Shown here: in pieces, positions 18,427 to 27,457 of the stretch | Position numbering within the stretch: position 1 is the stretch's first letter | Layout of the letters: the number at the start of each line of letters is the position of its first letter | Assembly (NCBI GenBank): GCA_024742755.1 | Contig: JANSXW010000009.1 | Span: 1 to 64,000 of the forward strand | Direction of reading: 5' to 3' | Length of the DNA: 64,000 bases | From: a bacterium | Lineage (GTDB): Bacteria > Bacteroidota > Bacteroidia > Chitinophagales > Saprospiraceae | The notes under the pieces: model-generated | What the model was told of the DNA's origin: nothing | Database searches by the model: none | Seen by the model: the letters and a program-made list of their open reading frames with translations, nothing else | Made by a program: the position numbers and the translations under genes

Positions 18427-19239
18427 CTACTTGTCCAGGTGCACATCCATCTGTGGGAATGGAATGCTGACGCTGGAACGGTCGAACTCCTTCTTTACAT
18501 TTTCCTGCATGTAGAAATAGGTGTCCCAGTAGTGCTCGCTTTTGATCCAGGGGCGGACCAGGAAGTTTACAGAGCTGTCGCCCAGCGAAGAGACCTTGAT
18601 GAGGGTTTCGGGCGTGCCTAAAACATAGGGGCAGGCATCTGATACGCGTTTGATCGCCTCCCGGGCTTTATCGATATCGTCTCCGTAACTAATACCGAAG
18701 GTCATGTCCACACCCATTTCTCCCTGCCCGGAGATATTGGTGATTACATTGCTGGTCACCACACTGTTGGGGATGATGATGCGTTTGTTGTCCAGGGTTT
18801 GCAAAACGGTGTTGAAGACCTGAATGCCCACTACTGTACCGGTTTGCCCGCCACCAATTTCAACCAAATCACCAACCTTATAGGGCTTGAATATTAGAAG
18901 GAGCACCCCGCTGGCAAAGTGGCCGAGACTCCCCTGCAGTGCCATGCCTACCGCAAAGGCAAGGGCACCGAACAAGGCTACAAAGGAGGTGGTTTCGATG
19001 CCAAACATACTGGCTACGCTAAGAAGAAGAAGTACCTTTAAGCCTACGCTGACGAGCGAGGTCAGGAACGGGCGGATCGTTGGGTCAAAGCCCCGCTTTT
19101 CCATGCTCCGCTTGAGGATGTCTGTGATTTTCCCAATAATCCAGAAGCCAATAACCAAAGTCAGGATGGCACCGGCAACTTTGGGTAGATAAGTGGTCAC
19201 CAGCGTGCCTAAAGTTTCAAAATCTAGTAATTGTTCCAT
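18427..19239 (-). CDS. mscS: Small-conductance mechanosensitive channel (MscS family), second copy
   Basis: This 270-residue paralogue of the downstream mscS has the same plan. Membrane segments lie at about 18-40 and 60-115, with the pore helix AFAVGMALQGSLGHFASGVLLL. The beta domain KVGDLVEIGGGQTGTVVGI and a C-terminal domain ending PFPQMDVHLDK follow. Both copies share the C-terminal motif and the segment SVASMFGIETTSFVA, so a tandem duplication is likely. Conductance or ion preference cannot be predicted. Confidence 0.92.
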   Translation of the reverse strand: MEQLLDFETLGTLVTTYLPKVAGAILTLVIGFWIIGKITDILKRSMEKRGFDPTIRPFLTSLVSVGLKVLLLLSVASMFGIETTSFVALFGALAFAVGMALQGSLGHFASGVLLLIFKPYKVGDLVEIGGGQTGTVVGIQVFNTVLQTLDNKRIIIPNSVVTSNVITNISGQGEMGVDMTFGISYGDDIDKAREAIKRVSDACPYVLGTPETLIKVSSLGDSSVNFLVRPWIKSEHYWDTYFYMQENVKKEFDRSSVSIPFPQMDVHLDK

Positions 19240-19317
19240 GTTGATTGTAGTTTTGTTTTGATCTTGTTGTTTTTCAGACGGCTTTTCACACGAAAGTTAC
19301 AGGATCAGTAAAAAATA

Positions 19318-19818
19318 ATGCCAAAAAGCAATGTGAAAAATATGCCGAAGTGGTATTCCAAGGAGGAGGCGCTGCAAAAATTACAGCAGTATTGTGCTTA
19401 TCAGGACCGCTGCCATCAGGAGGTGCGGCAGCAACTTCGGGACATGAACGTATACCCGGACTGGCAGGAGGAGATTATTGTGGCGCTCATTGAAGAGAAC
19501 TTTCTGAACGAGGAGCGTTTCGCCTGCAGTTACGTCCGGGGGAAATTCCGCATGAAGCAGTGGGGGCGGGTCCGGATCAAACAGGAGCTGCGCCGCCGGA
19601 ATATCTCAGATTATTGTATCCGCAAGGGCATGGCTGAAATTGAGGAGCCCGCCTATCTGGAATCACTCAGAGACCTGATTGTGAAAAAAGGCGACCGGAC
19701 AGCAGCGGAAAATAGGTGGGCTTTCCGGAATAAAGTAGCGCGATTTGTGATTGATAAGGGGTATGAACCGGCTTTGGTGTGGCCGGCAGTCAAAGATATC
19801 TACCCGGACGGCACCTGA
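19318..19818 (+). CDS. recX: Regulatory protein RecX
   Basis: The 166-residue product is a three-helix-repeat RecX protein, a modulator of RecA filaments. Typical signatures are CAYQDRCHQEVRQQL, the FLNEERFACSYVRGKFRMKQWGR segment and KQELRRRNIS. The length fits the family. ATG at 19318 is used; an in-frame ATG at 19342 is possible. recA is not in the window. Confidence 0.88.
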   Translation: MPKSNVKNMPKWYSKEEALQKLQQYCAYQDRCHQEVRQQLRDMNVYPDWQEEIIVALIEENFLNEERFACSYVRGKFRMKQWGRVRIKQELRRRNISDYCIRKGMAEIEEPAYLESLRDLIVKKGDRTAAENRWAFRNKVARFVIDKGYEPALVWPAVKDIYPDGT

Positions 19819-19852
19819 AAAATAGTGTTAGGATGCTGACTTTTTGCGATTT

Positions 19853-19860
19853 TAGGTTTG
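19853..19860 (+). promoter_or_regulatory. Candidate -7 box for the KGG-leader peptide gene
   Basis: TAGGTTTG matches the Bacteroidota TAnnTTTG box about 90 bp upstream of the small peptide gene and just after recX. No good -33 TTG is seen at 19-21 bp. Confidence 0.35.
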
Positions 19861-19952
19861 AAAGCGGGGTGTTTAATGCCTTATATTTATATTGGACAGA
19901 AAAGGCTTCAAAAAGAACATCAAGTATTCTGCCCACATAAAACAGGAATAAC

Positions 19953-20168
19953 ATGAAAAAACGTCAACACAAACTCGACAAATTCGAATCTGCACGCCTG
20001 TCTGAAAAGGCATGCCTGAACGCTAAAGGGGGGCACAAATACAGCCCTACCGGTGCCGGGTTCCAGGGTACCTTCATCTGGGAAACCGTAGATGTACGTG
20101 GCCTGATGGGACAAGACCATGAATCGGAAAAAGGTACGAAGACCACCTTCAGCACAATCGGCGGATAA
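19953..20168 (+). CDS. Small peptide with KGG-type leader, candidate RiPP precursor
   Basis: The 71-residue product begins MKKRQHKLDKFESARLSE and reaches a KGG at residues 25-27. This is the layout of double-glycine leaders of Bacteroidota ribosomally made peptides (Lys-rich start, LxKFE-like motif, helical stretch, GG). The 44-residue remainder is rich in Gly, Thr and Ser, lacks Cys and ends in GG. A plausible Bacteroidota start context and a candidate promoter precede it. No modifying enzyme, peptidase-transporter or LanB/LanC/radical-SAM gene is near, so it would be an orphan precursor. An unrelated small protein remains possible. Confidence 0.55.
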   Translation: MKKRQHKLDKFESARLSEKACLNAKGGHKYSPTGAGFQGTFIWETVDVRGLMGQDHESEKGTKTTFSTIGG

Positions 20169-20216
20169 GCAATATCGAATCATTCAGTTCTTCAACCGGG
20201 GTAAGGAGCACAGCTG

Positions 20217-21758
20217 TTAACGGCTGCGTTCCTTAAACTTCCGTTTGATCATCTCACCGTAAGACTTCCCCTCCAGCTTTCCTTCCAGCCAGGCCATCAT
20301 GTCAAAAGCACGCACGAAGAAGCTTTTGGCCCTTGCTGTTTGTGGCAGTTCCTCGAATGCCCCTTTGAGGCTCTCGAAAGCAGCTTTCAGCTCATGCTTT
20401 GATGGCGACCCGGTGGCTTTCCTGATGAAACTAATGATTTCCCGTTCCACATCATGCAGCTGTTCCCGCTTCTTCAGGTAGCGGTAGGTGCTCCGGATCA
20501 GGGAGTCGAGCAGCACGTAATTGCCAAGCTCAAAATGCACGATCAGGTTGAGGATGCGGGCGGTGCCCTGTAGCTCCTGCCGCTCTACGGTGGTGCTCAG
20601 GTTGAGCCAGTCATTAAGATAGGAAAGCGCGTCGTCGTAGGCTTCTGCCCCAAAGGAGATGTGGAAGTAATAGTAGTAAAAAGTATTGGTTTCAAATAAG
20701 TCATTATCGAAATGGCCACGCTCTCTGAGGTGGGTCTTCAGAGCGGACAGCCCCTCCCTGAAGTCGCCTTTGGCAATGCACAGCGAGAATTTATTTTGGT
20801 AATACTGCCGGTGGATTTTTAGCTCATCGTCCTGACTCAGCGGCCTGACCTGCCGGAGCTTTTCCAGGTAAATTTCAAGAGCGTCGTAATCCCCCACCCG
20901 GCCACAGCCCATGATGAGGTTGCTGAGTGCAGAAATGTACTCAGATACGTCTTCATTCAGGAAGTGCGGTTTGGATTCCATCAGCTCAATGAGCTGCTCA
21001 CTGCTTGATTTAAAGGCTTGTAAGTCGCCTGTTGCCAACTGATAGATGCTTAGCGTGCGGTAGTAGTAAATCTGCGCCTGATGGGCATCGCTTTCCGGCG
21101 GCTGTTGCAAAAGTGGTGTATCCACAATATCGGACAGCCGTTTGCGGAACTCCGGGCCGGCCAGAGAAGCGTCTTTCCGAAGGCTGACCAGCAGGCGGAA
21201 AAACAAGTTGCGGTAGGCCGAAATGCCGCTAAGCTGCTGCTGCAGGTGCTGCTCCTCGGTTTCAATGCGGTCCAGGGCTTCATCCAGGTAGTCGATATCG
21301 GATTTGGCGTAAGCCAGCTGCTTCTCCCAGCCCAGCATGTCAATGAGCACCGTAAAGCGTTCGTATTTGTAGGCCAGTTTTCGGGCTTTGCCAAGGAGGT
21401 CCTGGCAATCTGAAAAAAGAGACCGGCGGAAAAGGACCTGCATGCTTTGCAGGTAGTGGCGCAGCTTGTAGTCCACAGAGGTCTTCTCGTCGTAGCCCTG
21501 CAGGCTTTTCAGGCACAGGTCATAGAGGTAGGCCTTCAGCTCAGAGTACTTCCGGCTTTGGACCGGTTCGCCCTGATATACTTCATTTTTCAGTACTTCG
21601 TCATTAAATGTTTCCTGTGCTTCAATGGCATCGAAAAGGCGCAGGTACTTACTGTCCTTGTTCGCATGGCTGCCAACGAAGACTTTGAAGTACCGCTTCT
21701 CAGAGCCCGACATGGACTTGATCAGATTGAAGAGCTTATTGGACGGGGTCTTGGGCAT
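20217..21758 (-). CDS. Conserved hypothetical helical-repeat protein
   Basis: The 513-residue product has no signal peptide and is almost wholly helical, with a TPR-like alternation of Leu/Tyr/Ala positions. It opens with MPKTPSNKLFNLIKSMSGSEKRYFKVF, a start I associate with a Bacteroidota-restricted uncharacterised family. No catalytic motif is seen. A protein-interaction scaffold in the cytoplasm is the most that can be inferred. A near-perfect promoter lies just upstream. The gene converges on the small KGG-peptide gene. Confidence 0.75.
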   Translation of the reverse strand: MPKTPSNKLFNLIKSMSGSEKRYFKVFVGSHANKDSKYLRLFDAIEAQETFNDEVLKNEVYQGEPVQSRKYSELKAYLYDLCLKSLQGYDEKTSVDYKLRHYLQSMQVLFRRSLFSDCQDLLGKARKLAYKYERFTVLIDMLGWEKQLAYAKSDIDYLDEALDRIETEEQHLQQQLSGISAYRNLFFRLLVSLRKDASLAGPEFRKRLSDIVDTPLLQQPPESDAHQAQIYYYRTLSIYQLATGDLQAFKSSSEQLIELMESKPHFLNEDVSEYISALSNLIMGCGRVGDYDALEIYLEKLRQVRPLSQDDELKIHRQYYQNKFSLCIAKGDFREGLSALKTHLRERGHFDNDLFETNTFYYYYFHISFGAEAYDDALSYLNDWLNLSTTVERQELQGTARILNLIVHFELGNYVLLDSLIRSTYRYLKKREQLHDVEREIISFIRKATGSPSKHELKAAFESLKGAFEELPQTARAKSFFVRAFDMMAWLEGKLEGKSYGEMIKRKFKERSR

Positions 21759-21827
21759 AGTTCTGGTCCTTTAACAACATACCGGGGCTATATAACTCTT
21801 GCAAAGCCATTTTGGCTGCCTCTCGCC

Positions 21828-21858
21828 CAAAGGTATTTTAAATTCTGAAACCTGACAA
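21828..21858 (-). promoter_or_regulatory. Bacteroidota-type promoter of the helical-repeat protein gene
   Basis: Read on the minus strand, TTG (21856-21858) is followed after exactly 20 bp by TACCTTTG (21828-21835). This fits the sigma-ABfr consensus geometry. The transcript would have a leader of about 60 nt. Confidence 0.6.
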
Positions 21859-21968
21859 TAAATCGAATGTGTATTGCGCAGCAGCCCTTCTTCGCCTAAT
21901 ATTGAGTTTATACATTTCCACACACAGGAGCTTCGTGCAGCACGCAGGGCTCCTTAATCCAACGGTCT

Positions 21969-22388
21969 ATGAAAATGGTAAGCTTAACACCCACGTCCGG
22001 CAACTTACGCCCAATAGCCCCCGCTACAGCCCTCAATGTGCGCCGGGCAAAAATCGCCCTGCCTACACTCGAAGGCTACCTCTTCCGGCCGGTAGCCAGC
22101 ATTCTTTACCTCCGTGCAGAGGGCAATTACACCATGATCCGGTTTGCCAACGGGTCGCAGGAACTGATATGCAAAACCCTCAGCCACGTGCAGGGGATGT
22201 TGTCACAATACCCGCAGTTTGTCAGGGTCCACCGTTCTTTCACCGTCAACATTGAGCGCATAGACCGCTACGTACGCGGGAAGGGCGGGTTTGTCGTCAT
22301 GGAGTGCGGTACAGAAATCAGTGTGTCCAACAGCAAAAAAACGCACTTGTCCACAGCTGTGGAACAGTACTTTGGTGCCCGCCTGTAA
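21969..22388 (+). CDS. Stand-alone LytTR DNA-binding protein
   Basis: The 139-residue product is a LytTR DNA-binding domain (about 38-135). Signatures are ILYLRAEGNYTMIRFANG and the family hallmark FVRVHRSFTVNIERI. There is no receiver or membrane domain; only about 35 unstructured residues precede it. Such single-domain LytTR proteins act as transcription factors. It lies 30 bp upstream of the glycosyltransferase gene, on the same strand, and might regulate it. No binding site could be identified. Confidence 0.85.
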   Translation: MKMVSLTPTSGNLRPIAPATALNVRRAKIALPTLEGYLFRPVASILYLRAEGNYTMIRFANGSQELICKTLSHVQGMLSQYPQFVRVHRSFTVNIERIDRYVRGKGGFVVMECGTEISVSNSKKTHLSTAVEQYFGARL

Positions 22389-22400
22389 ATCAGGTTTCCT

Positions 22401-22408
22401 TATCTTTG
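22401..22408 (+). promoter_or_regulatory. Candidate -7 box before the glycosyltransferase gene
   Basis: TATCTTTG fits TAnnTTTG and lies 10 bp before the glycosyltransferase ATG. The nearest TTTG upstream is 26 bp away, too far for good spacing. This would give a very short leader, so confidence is low. Confidence 0.3.
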
Positions 22409-22418
22409 GCTGCTGAAT

Positions 22419-23540
22419 ATGAGAGTAGCCATCAATACCCGTTTCCTGCTCCCGGGCCGCATCGAGGGCATCGGGCGGTACACCTACGAGGTGGTGCGGC
22501 GCCTGTTGCGTGACCACCCGGAGCATGATTACCTCTTTTTCTTCGACCGCCCCTTTGACCCTGCCTTCACTTTTGGCGGACAAGCCCGGGGGATTGTACT
22601 GCCGCCTCCTGCCCGCCACCCTTTGCTTTGGTACCTTTGGTTTGAATGGGCCGTGCCCTACGCATTGCGCAAGCACCGGGCGGATGTGTTCTTTTCGCCC
22701 GACGGCTACCTGTCGCTACGGTCTGAGGTGCCTACCTTGCTGACAGTCCATGATCTAGCCTTTGAGCACTTCATGGAGCACACCCCAGGCCTTGTGGGGC
22801 GTTACTACCGGCATTTTACGCCAAAATTTTGCGCGCATGCCGGGCGCCTGTTGTCCGTATCCGGCTACACGGCACAAGATGTACAGCAACGTTACGGTAT
22901 CCCGGAATCCAAAATCGCCATCTGCGGCAATGCCTGCCGGGAGGGGTTCCGCCCGCTCACAGCCGCAGCGCAGGAAGCGGCACGGAGCAAATGGAGCGCC
23001 GGGAAGCCTTACTACCTTTACGTAGGCGCCATCCATCCCCGCAAGAATGTCCACCGGCTAATTGCTGCGTTTTCTGACTTCAAAGCCCAAACGCAAAGCC
23101 CGGCCCGGTTGCTGATTGCCGGCCGTTTTGCCTGGCAGGCGGGACCGGTGAAGTCGGCCTATGAAGCTTCCCCATTTCAGGAGGATATTGACTTGTTGGG
23201 CTTTGTGCCCGATGAAGATTTGCCAGAACTGATGGGGGCCGCCAAAGGCTTTGCCTATCCTTCCCTGTTTGAAGGCTTCGGGCTGCCGCTGCTGGAAGCG
23301 ATGGAAGCAGAAGTGCCCGTCATCACATCCAATGTCTCCTCTATGCCGGAGGTAGCCGGTCAGGCGGCCCTGCTGGTCGACCCGGAGGATGCCACAGCAC
23401 TCGCGCAGGCTTTAATAGCACTGGACGGAAATGCGCAACTACGGGCATCTCTGGTGGAAAAAGGCAGGCAGCAACGCCGGCAATACAGCTGGGACCGCAC
23501 CGCAGCGGTAGCCTATGAAAATCTGGCTCAGCTCTTTTGA
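22419..23540 (+). CDS. Glycosyltransferase family 4 (GT1-like fold)
   Basis: The 373-residue product is a GT-B glycosyltransferase. The N-terminal acceptor domain starts MRVAINTRFLLPGRIEGIGRYTYEVVRRLL. The donor-binding domain contains YLYVGAIHPRKNVHRLI, DLLGFVPDEDLPELM and the E-x7-E region FEGFGLPLLEAMEAEVPVITS. It would transfer a sugar from a nucleotide-sugar or lipid donor, probably in cell-surface glycan synthesis. The substrate is unknown. Its 3' end overlaps the convergent lgt gene by 13 bp. Confidence 0.9.
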   Translation: MRVAINTRFLLPGRIEGIGRYTYEVVRRLLRDHPEHDYLFFFDRPFDPAFTFGGQARGIVLPPPARHPLLWYLWFEWAVPYALRKHRADVFFSPDGYLSLRSEVPTLLTVHDLAFEHFMEHTPGLVGRYYRHFTPKFCAHAGRLLSVSGYTAQDVQQRYGIPESKIAICGNACREGFRPLTAAAQEAARSKWSAGKPYYLYVGAIHPRKNVHRLIAAFSDFKAQTQSPARLLIAGRFAWQAGPVKSAYEASPFQEDIDLLGFVPDEDLPELMGAAKGFAYPSLFEGFGLPLLEAMEAEVPVITSNVSSMPEVAGQAALLVDPEDATALAQALIALDGNAQLRASLVEKGRQQRRQYSWDRTAAVAYENLAQLF

Positions 23541-24688
23541 TGCTTTCGCCAAATCCAAATGGTGCCGCCCAGCCCGATCAGGAATAGGGTCACCGCGATA
23601 AACTGAGCCTGCGTCAGCCCTGTGCCCAAAAAGGAATACACCTCATTGATCCGCACTTTCTCAATGAAAAAGCGCTCCATGCCATTGAACAGCAGATAGA
23701 TGAAAAAGAGCATGCCCGGATACCCCCTTGTCGCACCGCGCAGCCCGAACAGTATGCCACCTATGGTGAATGCCATCAGGGATTCATAAACCGGTGTAGG
23801 GTAAACCGGTGGGTCAAGGCGGGTACAGTAGATCATATCGCAACCTTCAATAGGCACGCCCCGCCGCAGCACATTGTGCGGATAGTCGTAAGCCCAAAGC
23901 CAGTCGGGCAGGAACCACCAACCGGGCTGCGCAGCGGCATTCACAATGCCCCAGTCCCCATCGCCAGAGAAGTGGCAGCCCAGGCGCCCCACCCCGTAAG
24001 CGATGATCAGCGCCGGCGCCACAGCATCCAAAACGTGCACTATTGGAATGTTCTTTCGCCTCAGGTACAAGGCCACAAAGAGGAAGCCAAAAATCAGCCC
24101 CCCGTAGATCGCCAGCCCGCCACCGGACAGCAAGGTGCCGACCGGGTCGGCCAGCAGGGCAGGAATGTCTTCAATCACGGCAAACACCTTAGCGCCCACC
24201 ACTCCTGAAACCGCCGCAATAATGGTGATTTCGCTGATCCGGTCGTGGGGATAAATATGCCGGATCGCCTGCTTAGGCTTGGGCAGGGCTTTGCGGTTGC
24301 CATTCCAGTAACGGTAGGCCGCAAATGCAATACCCAGCACTAATCCGCCGCCCCAGCTGCCCGCTGTTGAAAGCAGCACCTCCGCTGCATCCGCTTTGAG
24401 GGCCGCAAAATTTTGATAGGCATAGATGCCCTTAAAGCCCAGGATAAACCCCCAAATGCCGTTGGAGGCAATCTCTGCATTGGTGGGCGGCTTGCCGAGC
24501 TCGATTTTTTCCTTTTGGGGCTCAAAAATGCCTTCCCGGGCTTTGCGCTTCAGCTCGTGGTAAAGGATAAAGGCGGCAGAAATAATCGCCAGGACCAGCA
24601 GCAGCCCGAAGGTTTTGAAAATAGAGAGCCAGTTGTCAGCAGGCGTGCCGAAGAGGTCGTGGAAAACATAGGACAAGTCGGGGTACAT
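23528..24688 (-). CDS. lgt: Prolipoprotein diacylglyceryl transferase
   Basis: This 386-residue polytopic inner-membrane enzyme transfers diacylglyceryl from phosphatidylglycerol to the lipobox Cys of prolipoproteins. The signature reads YGVGRLGCHFSGDGDWG, the Bacteroidota form of the Lgt motif. Seven or so membrane segments are visible. The C-terminal half has PVYPTPVYESLMAF and FYIEK-like GMERFFIEKVRINEVY. It is longer than E. coli Lgt (291 aa) owing to N-terminal and loop extensions usual in the phylum. A candidate -7 box (CAAAGGTA on the plus strand, 24711-24718) lies upstream. Confidence 0.9.
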   Translation of the reverse strand: MYPDLSYVFHDLFGTPADNWLSIFKTFGLLLVLAIISAAFILYHELKRKAREGIFEPQKEKIELGKPPTNAEIASNGIWGFILGFKGIYAYQNFAALKADAAEVLLSTAGSWGGGLVLGIAFAAYRYWNGNRKALPKPKQAIRHIYPHDRISEITIIAAVSGVVGAKVFAVIEDIPALLADPVGTLLSGGGLAIYGGLIFGFLFVALYLRRKNIPIVHVLDAVAPALIIAYGVGRLGCHFSGDGDWGIVNAAAQPGWWFLPDWLWAYDYPHNVLRRGVPIEGCDMIYCTRLDPPVYPTPVYESLMAFTIGGILFGLRGATRGYPGMLFFIYLLFNGMERFFIEKVRINEVYSFLGTGLTQAQFIAVTLFLIGLGGTIWIWRKHQKS

Positions 24689-24730
24689 CCGTTGTGGAAT
24701 TGGTGCAGCCCAAAGGTAGGGCTTTGCCGG

Positions 24731-26080
24731 TTAATTTGCTACCGTTGCTGCTGCCAGTGTGGCTGCCACTGCGCCCTCCTCATTGATATGTTGCAGGTGC
24801 ACGGGTGCCATAGTGTTCAGCAGTTCCTCCTGCAGGGGCAAGCTGACGCGCACATAGTTGTCGGTGAAGCCGGACATGAACCCTGCTTCCTTGCTTTGCT
24901 CAAAGAGTACGGTGCGGTCAGTGCCGGTAAACTGCTCATAGAAGTAGCGGCGCTTTTTCTCGCTCAGGATGGTGAGCATTTTGTTGCGGCGGCGGCGTTC
25001 TTCCATATCCACATGATCGGTGCGCTCGTAGGCGGGGGTGTTGGGCCGCTCGCTGTAGGTGAACACGTGGAGGTAGGAAATGTCAAGCTCGTTCAGGAAG
25101 CGGTAGGTTTCCAGAAAGTCTTCTTCCGTCTCGCCGGGGAAGCCCACGATCACGTCCACCCCAATGCAGCAGTGTGGCATAAGGGCTTTGATCTTAGCCA
25201 CGCGGTCGGCGTACAGCTCGCGCTTGTAGCGGCGGCGCATCTCGCGGAGCTGCTTGTTGTTGCCGGATTGGAGAGGCATATGGAAGTGGGGCACGAAGCG
25301 GTCGGACTGAGCGACAAACTCAATGACTTCATCGGTGCACAAATTGGGCTCGATGGAGGAAATGCGGAAACGGTCGATACCTTCCACTTTGTCGAGCTCG
25401 CGGATGAGATCGATGAACATCGCCTCCTTCTTGGGCCTTACGCCTTCAATCACCTCGGTGCCGTTGCCAAAGTCGCCGATGTTGACCCCGGTGAGTACAA
25501 TCTCTTTTACGCCCATCTCTGCAATGCGGTGCGCATTGGCCACCACGCTTTCGACCGTATCGCTGCGGCTGCGCCCCCGTGCCATTGGGATGGTGCAAAA
25601 GGTGCATTTGTAATCGCACCCATCCTGCACCTTAAGGAAAGACCGGGTGCGGTCACCGAAGGAGAAAGCGTTGACGAACTCATTGGCTTCCTTTACTTCA
25701 CCGGCGCTTACCATGCCCTTGCCGGGTGCTTTGCTCAGCTCCTCCACATAATCCAGGATACGGAACTTCTCCGCAGCGCCGAGGACCAAGTCGACACCTT
25801 CGATTTCGGAAATTTCTTCCGGCTTGAGCTGCGCATAACAGCCCACCACCACCACTTTAGCCTCCGGGGAGTACTTCAGCGCCCGGCGTACAATCTGCCG
25901 GCATTTTTTATCCGCAAAGTCGGTCACAGAGCAGGTGTTGATCACGTAGATGTCAGCGCCGTCCTTAAAGCCCACTTCCGAATACCCCGCCTCCCCGAAC
26001 AATCGCCCGATAGAGGAAGTCTCCGAGTAGTTGAGCTTACAGCCCAGGGTGTAAAATGCGACGCTGCGTGGTGTAGCCAT
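24731..26080 (-). CDS. mtaB: tRNA t6A37 methylthiotransferase MtaB
   Basis: This 449-residue radical-SAM enzyme adds a methylthio group to t6A37 of tRNAs reading ANN codons. The N-terminal UPF0004 cluster cysteines are in TLGCKLNYSE, NTCSVTDFADKKC and VVGCYAQL. The radical-SAM CxxxCxxC is in DGCDYKCTFCTIPMARGRSRS. A TRAM RNA-binding domain ends the protein. The in-frame start at 26080 (MATPRSVAFYTLGCK) is preferred over one 22 codons upstream, which would overlap the promoter. The gene is divergent from the PaaE-like oxidoreductase. Confidence 0.95.
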   Translation of the reverse strand: MATPRSVAFYTLGCKLNYSETSSIGRLFGEAGYSEVGFKDGADIYVINTCSVTDFADKKCRQIVRRALKYSPEAKVVVVGCYAQLKPEEISEIEGVDLVLGAAEKFRILDYVEELSKAPGKGMVSAGEVKEANEFVNAFSFGDRTRSFLKVQDGCDYKCTFCTIPMARGRSRSDTVESVVANAHRIAEMGVKEIVLTGVNIGDFGNGTEVIEGVRPKKEAMFIDLIRELDKVEGIDRFRISSIEPNLCTDEVIEFVAQSDRFVPHFHMPLQSGNNKQLREMRRRYKRELYADRVAKIKALMPHCCIGVDVIVGFPGETEEDFLETYRFLNELDISYLHVFTYSERPNTPAYERTDHVDMEERRRRNKMLTILSEKKRRYFYEQFTGTDRTVLFEQSKEAGFMSGFTDNYVRVSLPLQEELLNTMAPVHLQHINEEGAVAATLAAATVAN

Positions 26081-26115
26081 GTTAACTGCTTGATTGTGTG
26101 TTTGGTAAAGCGCCG

Positions 26116-26146
26116 CAAAGTTACGCATACTTATCCGATTCGTCAA
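26116..26146 (-). promoter_or_regulatory. Promoter of mtaB
   Basis: On the minus strand TTG (26144-26146), a 20-bp spacer and TAACTTTG (26116-26123) match the Bacteroidota promoter exactly. This also supports the internal start codon chosen for mtaB. Confidence 0.65.
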
Positions 26147-26218
26147 GCGGCTTTAAATCATGGGATTGAACCGCAGCGCATTTATGGCGTTACCTGATTT
26201 TTACTTTCGAACTCAGGC

Positions 26219-26250
26219 TTGGGCAAAGCGGCAATTTTAGCCTATTTTTG
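26219..26250 (+). promoter_or_regulatory. Promoter of the PaaE-like oxidoreductase gene
   Basis: TTG (26219-26221), a 21-bp spacer and TATTTTTG (26243-26250) precede the ATG at 26275 by 24 bp. Confidence 0.6.
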
Positions 26251-26274
26251 CCCCGCAAAACGAACGATAGAGAT

Positions 26275-27378
26275 ATGAGCAAGCAATTTTATGAGCTGCC
26301 GGTACGGGAAGTACGCTCCGAAACAGCAGATGCTGTGACCCTGGTTTTTGAGGTTCCGGAAGACCTGCAGTCTGCTTTTCAGTATAAACAAGGGCAGTAC
26401 CTGACCCTCCGCTTCGACATCAATGGCCAGGAAGAGCGCCGCTCCTACTCTATGTGCAGCAGCCCCGTAGAGCAGGATCTTGCCGTGACGGTAAAGCGGG
26501 TGGAAAACGGCAAGGTGTCCACCCACATCAATCAGCAAATTAAGGCCGGGGACAAAATCTCCGTTATGCCTGCCGATGGCCGGTTCTACACCGAGCTGGA
26601 TGCCGATCAGCGCAAGGATTATTACCTATTCGGTGCCGGTAGCGGCATTACACCACTCATGTCTATCCTCAAAACGATATTGGAGGAGGAGCCTCAGAGC
26701 GCTGTTTACCTGCTGTATGGCAACCGCAATGAGGAGTCGATCATCTTCAGGGATGCCCTCGATGGCTTGCAGCGCAAGTACGAGGGGCAGCTGTTCGTGG
26801 AGCACATCCTGAGCCAGCCCAAACGGGAAAAGGCAGGAGGCGCGCTCGGCTTTCTCAAGAAGAGCAAAGTGGCATGGGAAGGCCGTACCGGCCGCATTGA
26901 CCCTGCGCAGGTGCAGTGGTTCCTTGGCAAGCACAAAAAGCGTAGCCAAACCGCTGAATATTTCATCTGCGGCCCTGGCGATATGATTGACACTGTGGAA
27001 GGTGCGCTCCTTGGGCAGGGCATCAACAGCAAAGCCATTCACACCGAACGCTTTACCAGCGGTCAACCTGCTGCTGACGGCACCAAGGCGGCTGGCCTAG
27101 ATGGTGCAAAAGTCAAGGTGCACCTCGATGGCTCCGAAATGGAAGTGACCGTGAAATCCGGCAAAACCATCCTGGACACGCTCCTGGCCGAAAAGCTGGA
27201 CCCGCCTTACTCCTGTACTTCCGGCGCCTGCTCTACCTGCATGGCCAAAGTGCTGAAAGGCTCCGTTGAAATGGACGCTTGTTTCGCGCTGGACGATGAA
27301 GAGGTGGCGGATGGTTTCATCCTGACCTGTCAGGCGCATCCTACCACTGATGAGGTGGAAATCACCTATGACGTTTAA
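26275..27378 (+). CDS. PaaE-type FAD/2Fe-2S oxidoreductase
   Basis: The 367-residue product combines a ferredoxin-NADP reductase module with a C-terminal plant-type 2Fe-2S domain. Signs are the FAD motif [10 protein letters not shown] (about 58), the nucleotide-binding [14 protein letters not shown], and the cluster cysteines in [14 protein letters not shown] plus a fourth Cys in ILTCQAHP. It resembles the reductase of phenylacetyl-CoA epoxidase, which passes electrons from NADPH to an oxygenase. No paaABC genes are nearby, so the partner is unknown. An inserted basic segment (about 195-215, [16 protein letters not shown]) separates parts of the NAD domain. ATG at 26275 follows the promoter. 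Confidence 0.88.
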   Translation: MSKQFYELPVREVRSETADAVTLVFEVPEDLQSAFQYKQGQYLTLRFDINGQEERRSYSMCSSPVEQDLAVTVKRVENGKVSTHINQQIKAGDKISVMPADGRFYTELDADQRKDYYLFGAGSGITPLMSILKTILEEEPQSAVYLLYGNRNEESIIFRDALDGLQRKYEGQLFVEHILSQPKREKAGGALGFLKKSKVAWEGRTGRIDPAQVQWFLGKHKKRSQTAEYFICGPGDMIDTVEGALLGQGINSKAIHTERFTSGQPAADGTKAAGLDGAKVKVHLDGSEMEVTVKSGKTILDTLLAEKLDPPYSCTSGACSTCMAKVLKGSVEMDACFALDDEEVADGFILTCQAHPTTDEVEITYDV

Positions 27379-27380
27379 CC

Positions 27381-27412
27381 TTTGGCAATCCGGGGTGATA
27401 TTGGTAGCTTTG
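27381..27412 (+). promoter_or_regulatory. Promoter of the TIR-domain gene
   Basis: TTTG (27381-27384), a 20-bp spacer and TAGCTTTG (27405-27412) give an essentially perfect Bacteroidota promoter. It lies 46 bp before the ATG and directly after the preceding stop codon. Confidence 0.65.
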
Positions 27413-27457
27413 GACAATTGAATTTCTCCTGATCTTTATTGTCAAAACGCCTGACCA

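Noticed and set aside
24413-26197. Open frame of about 590 codons on the plus strand across lgt and mtaB
   Set aside because: It is antisense to two confidently identified genes and shows no domain; it reflects codon bias.
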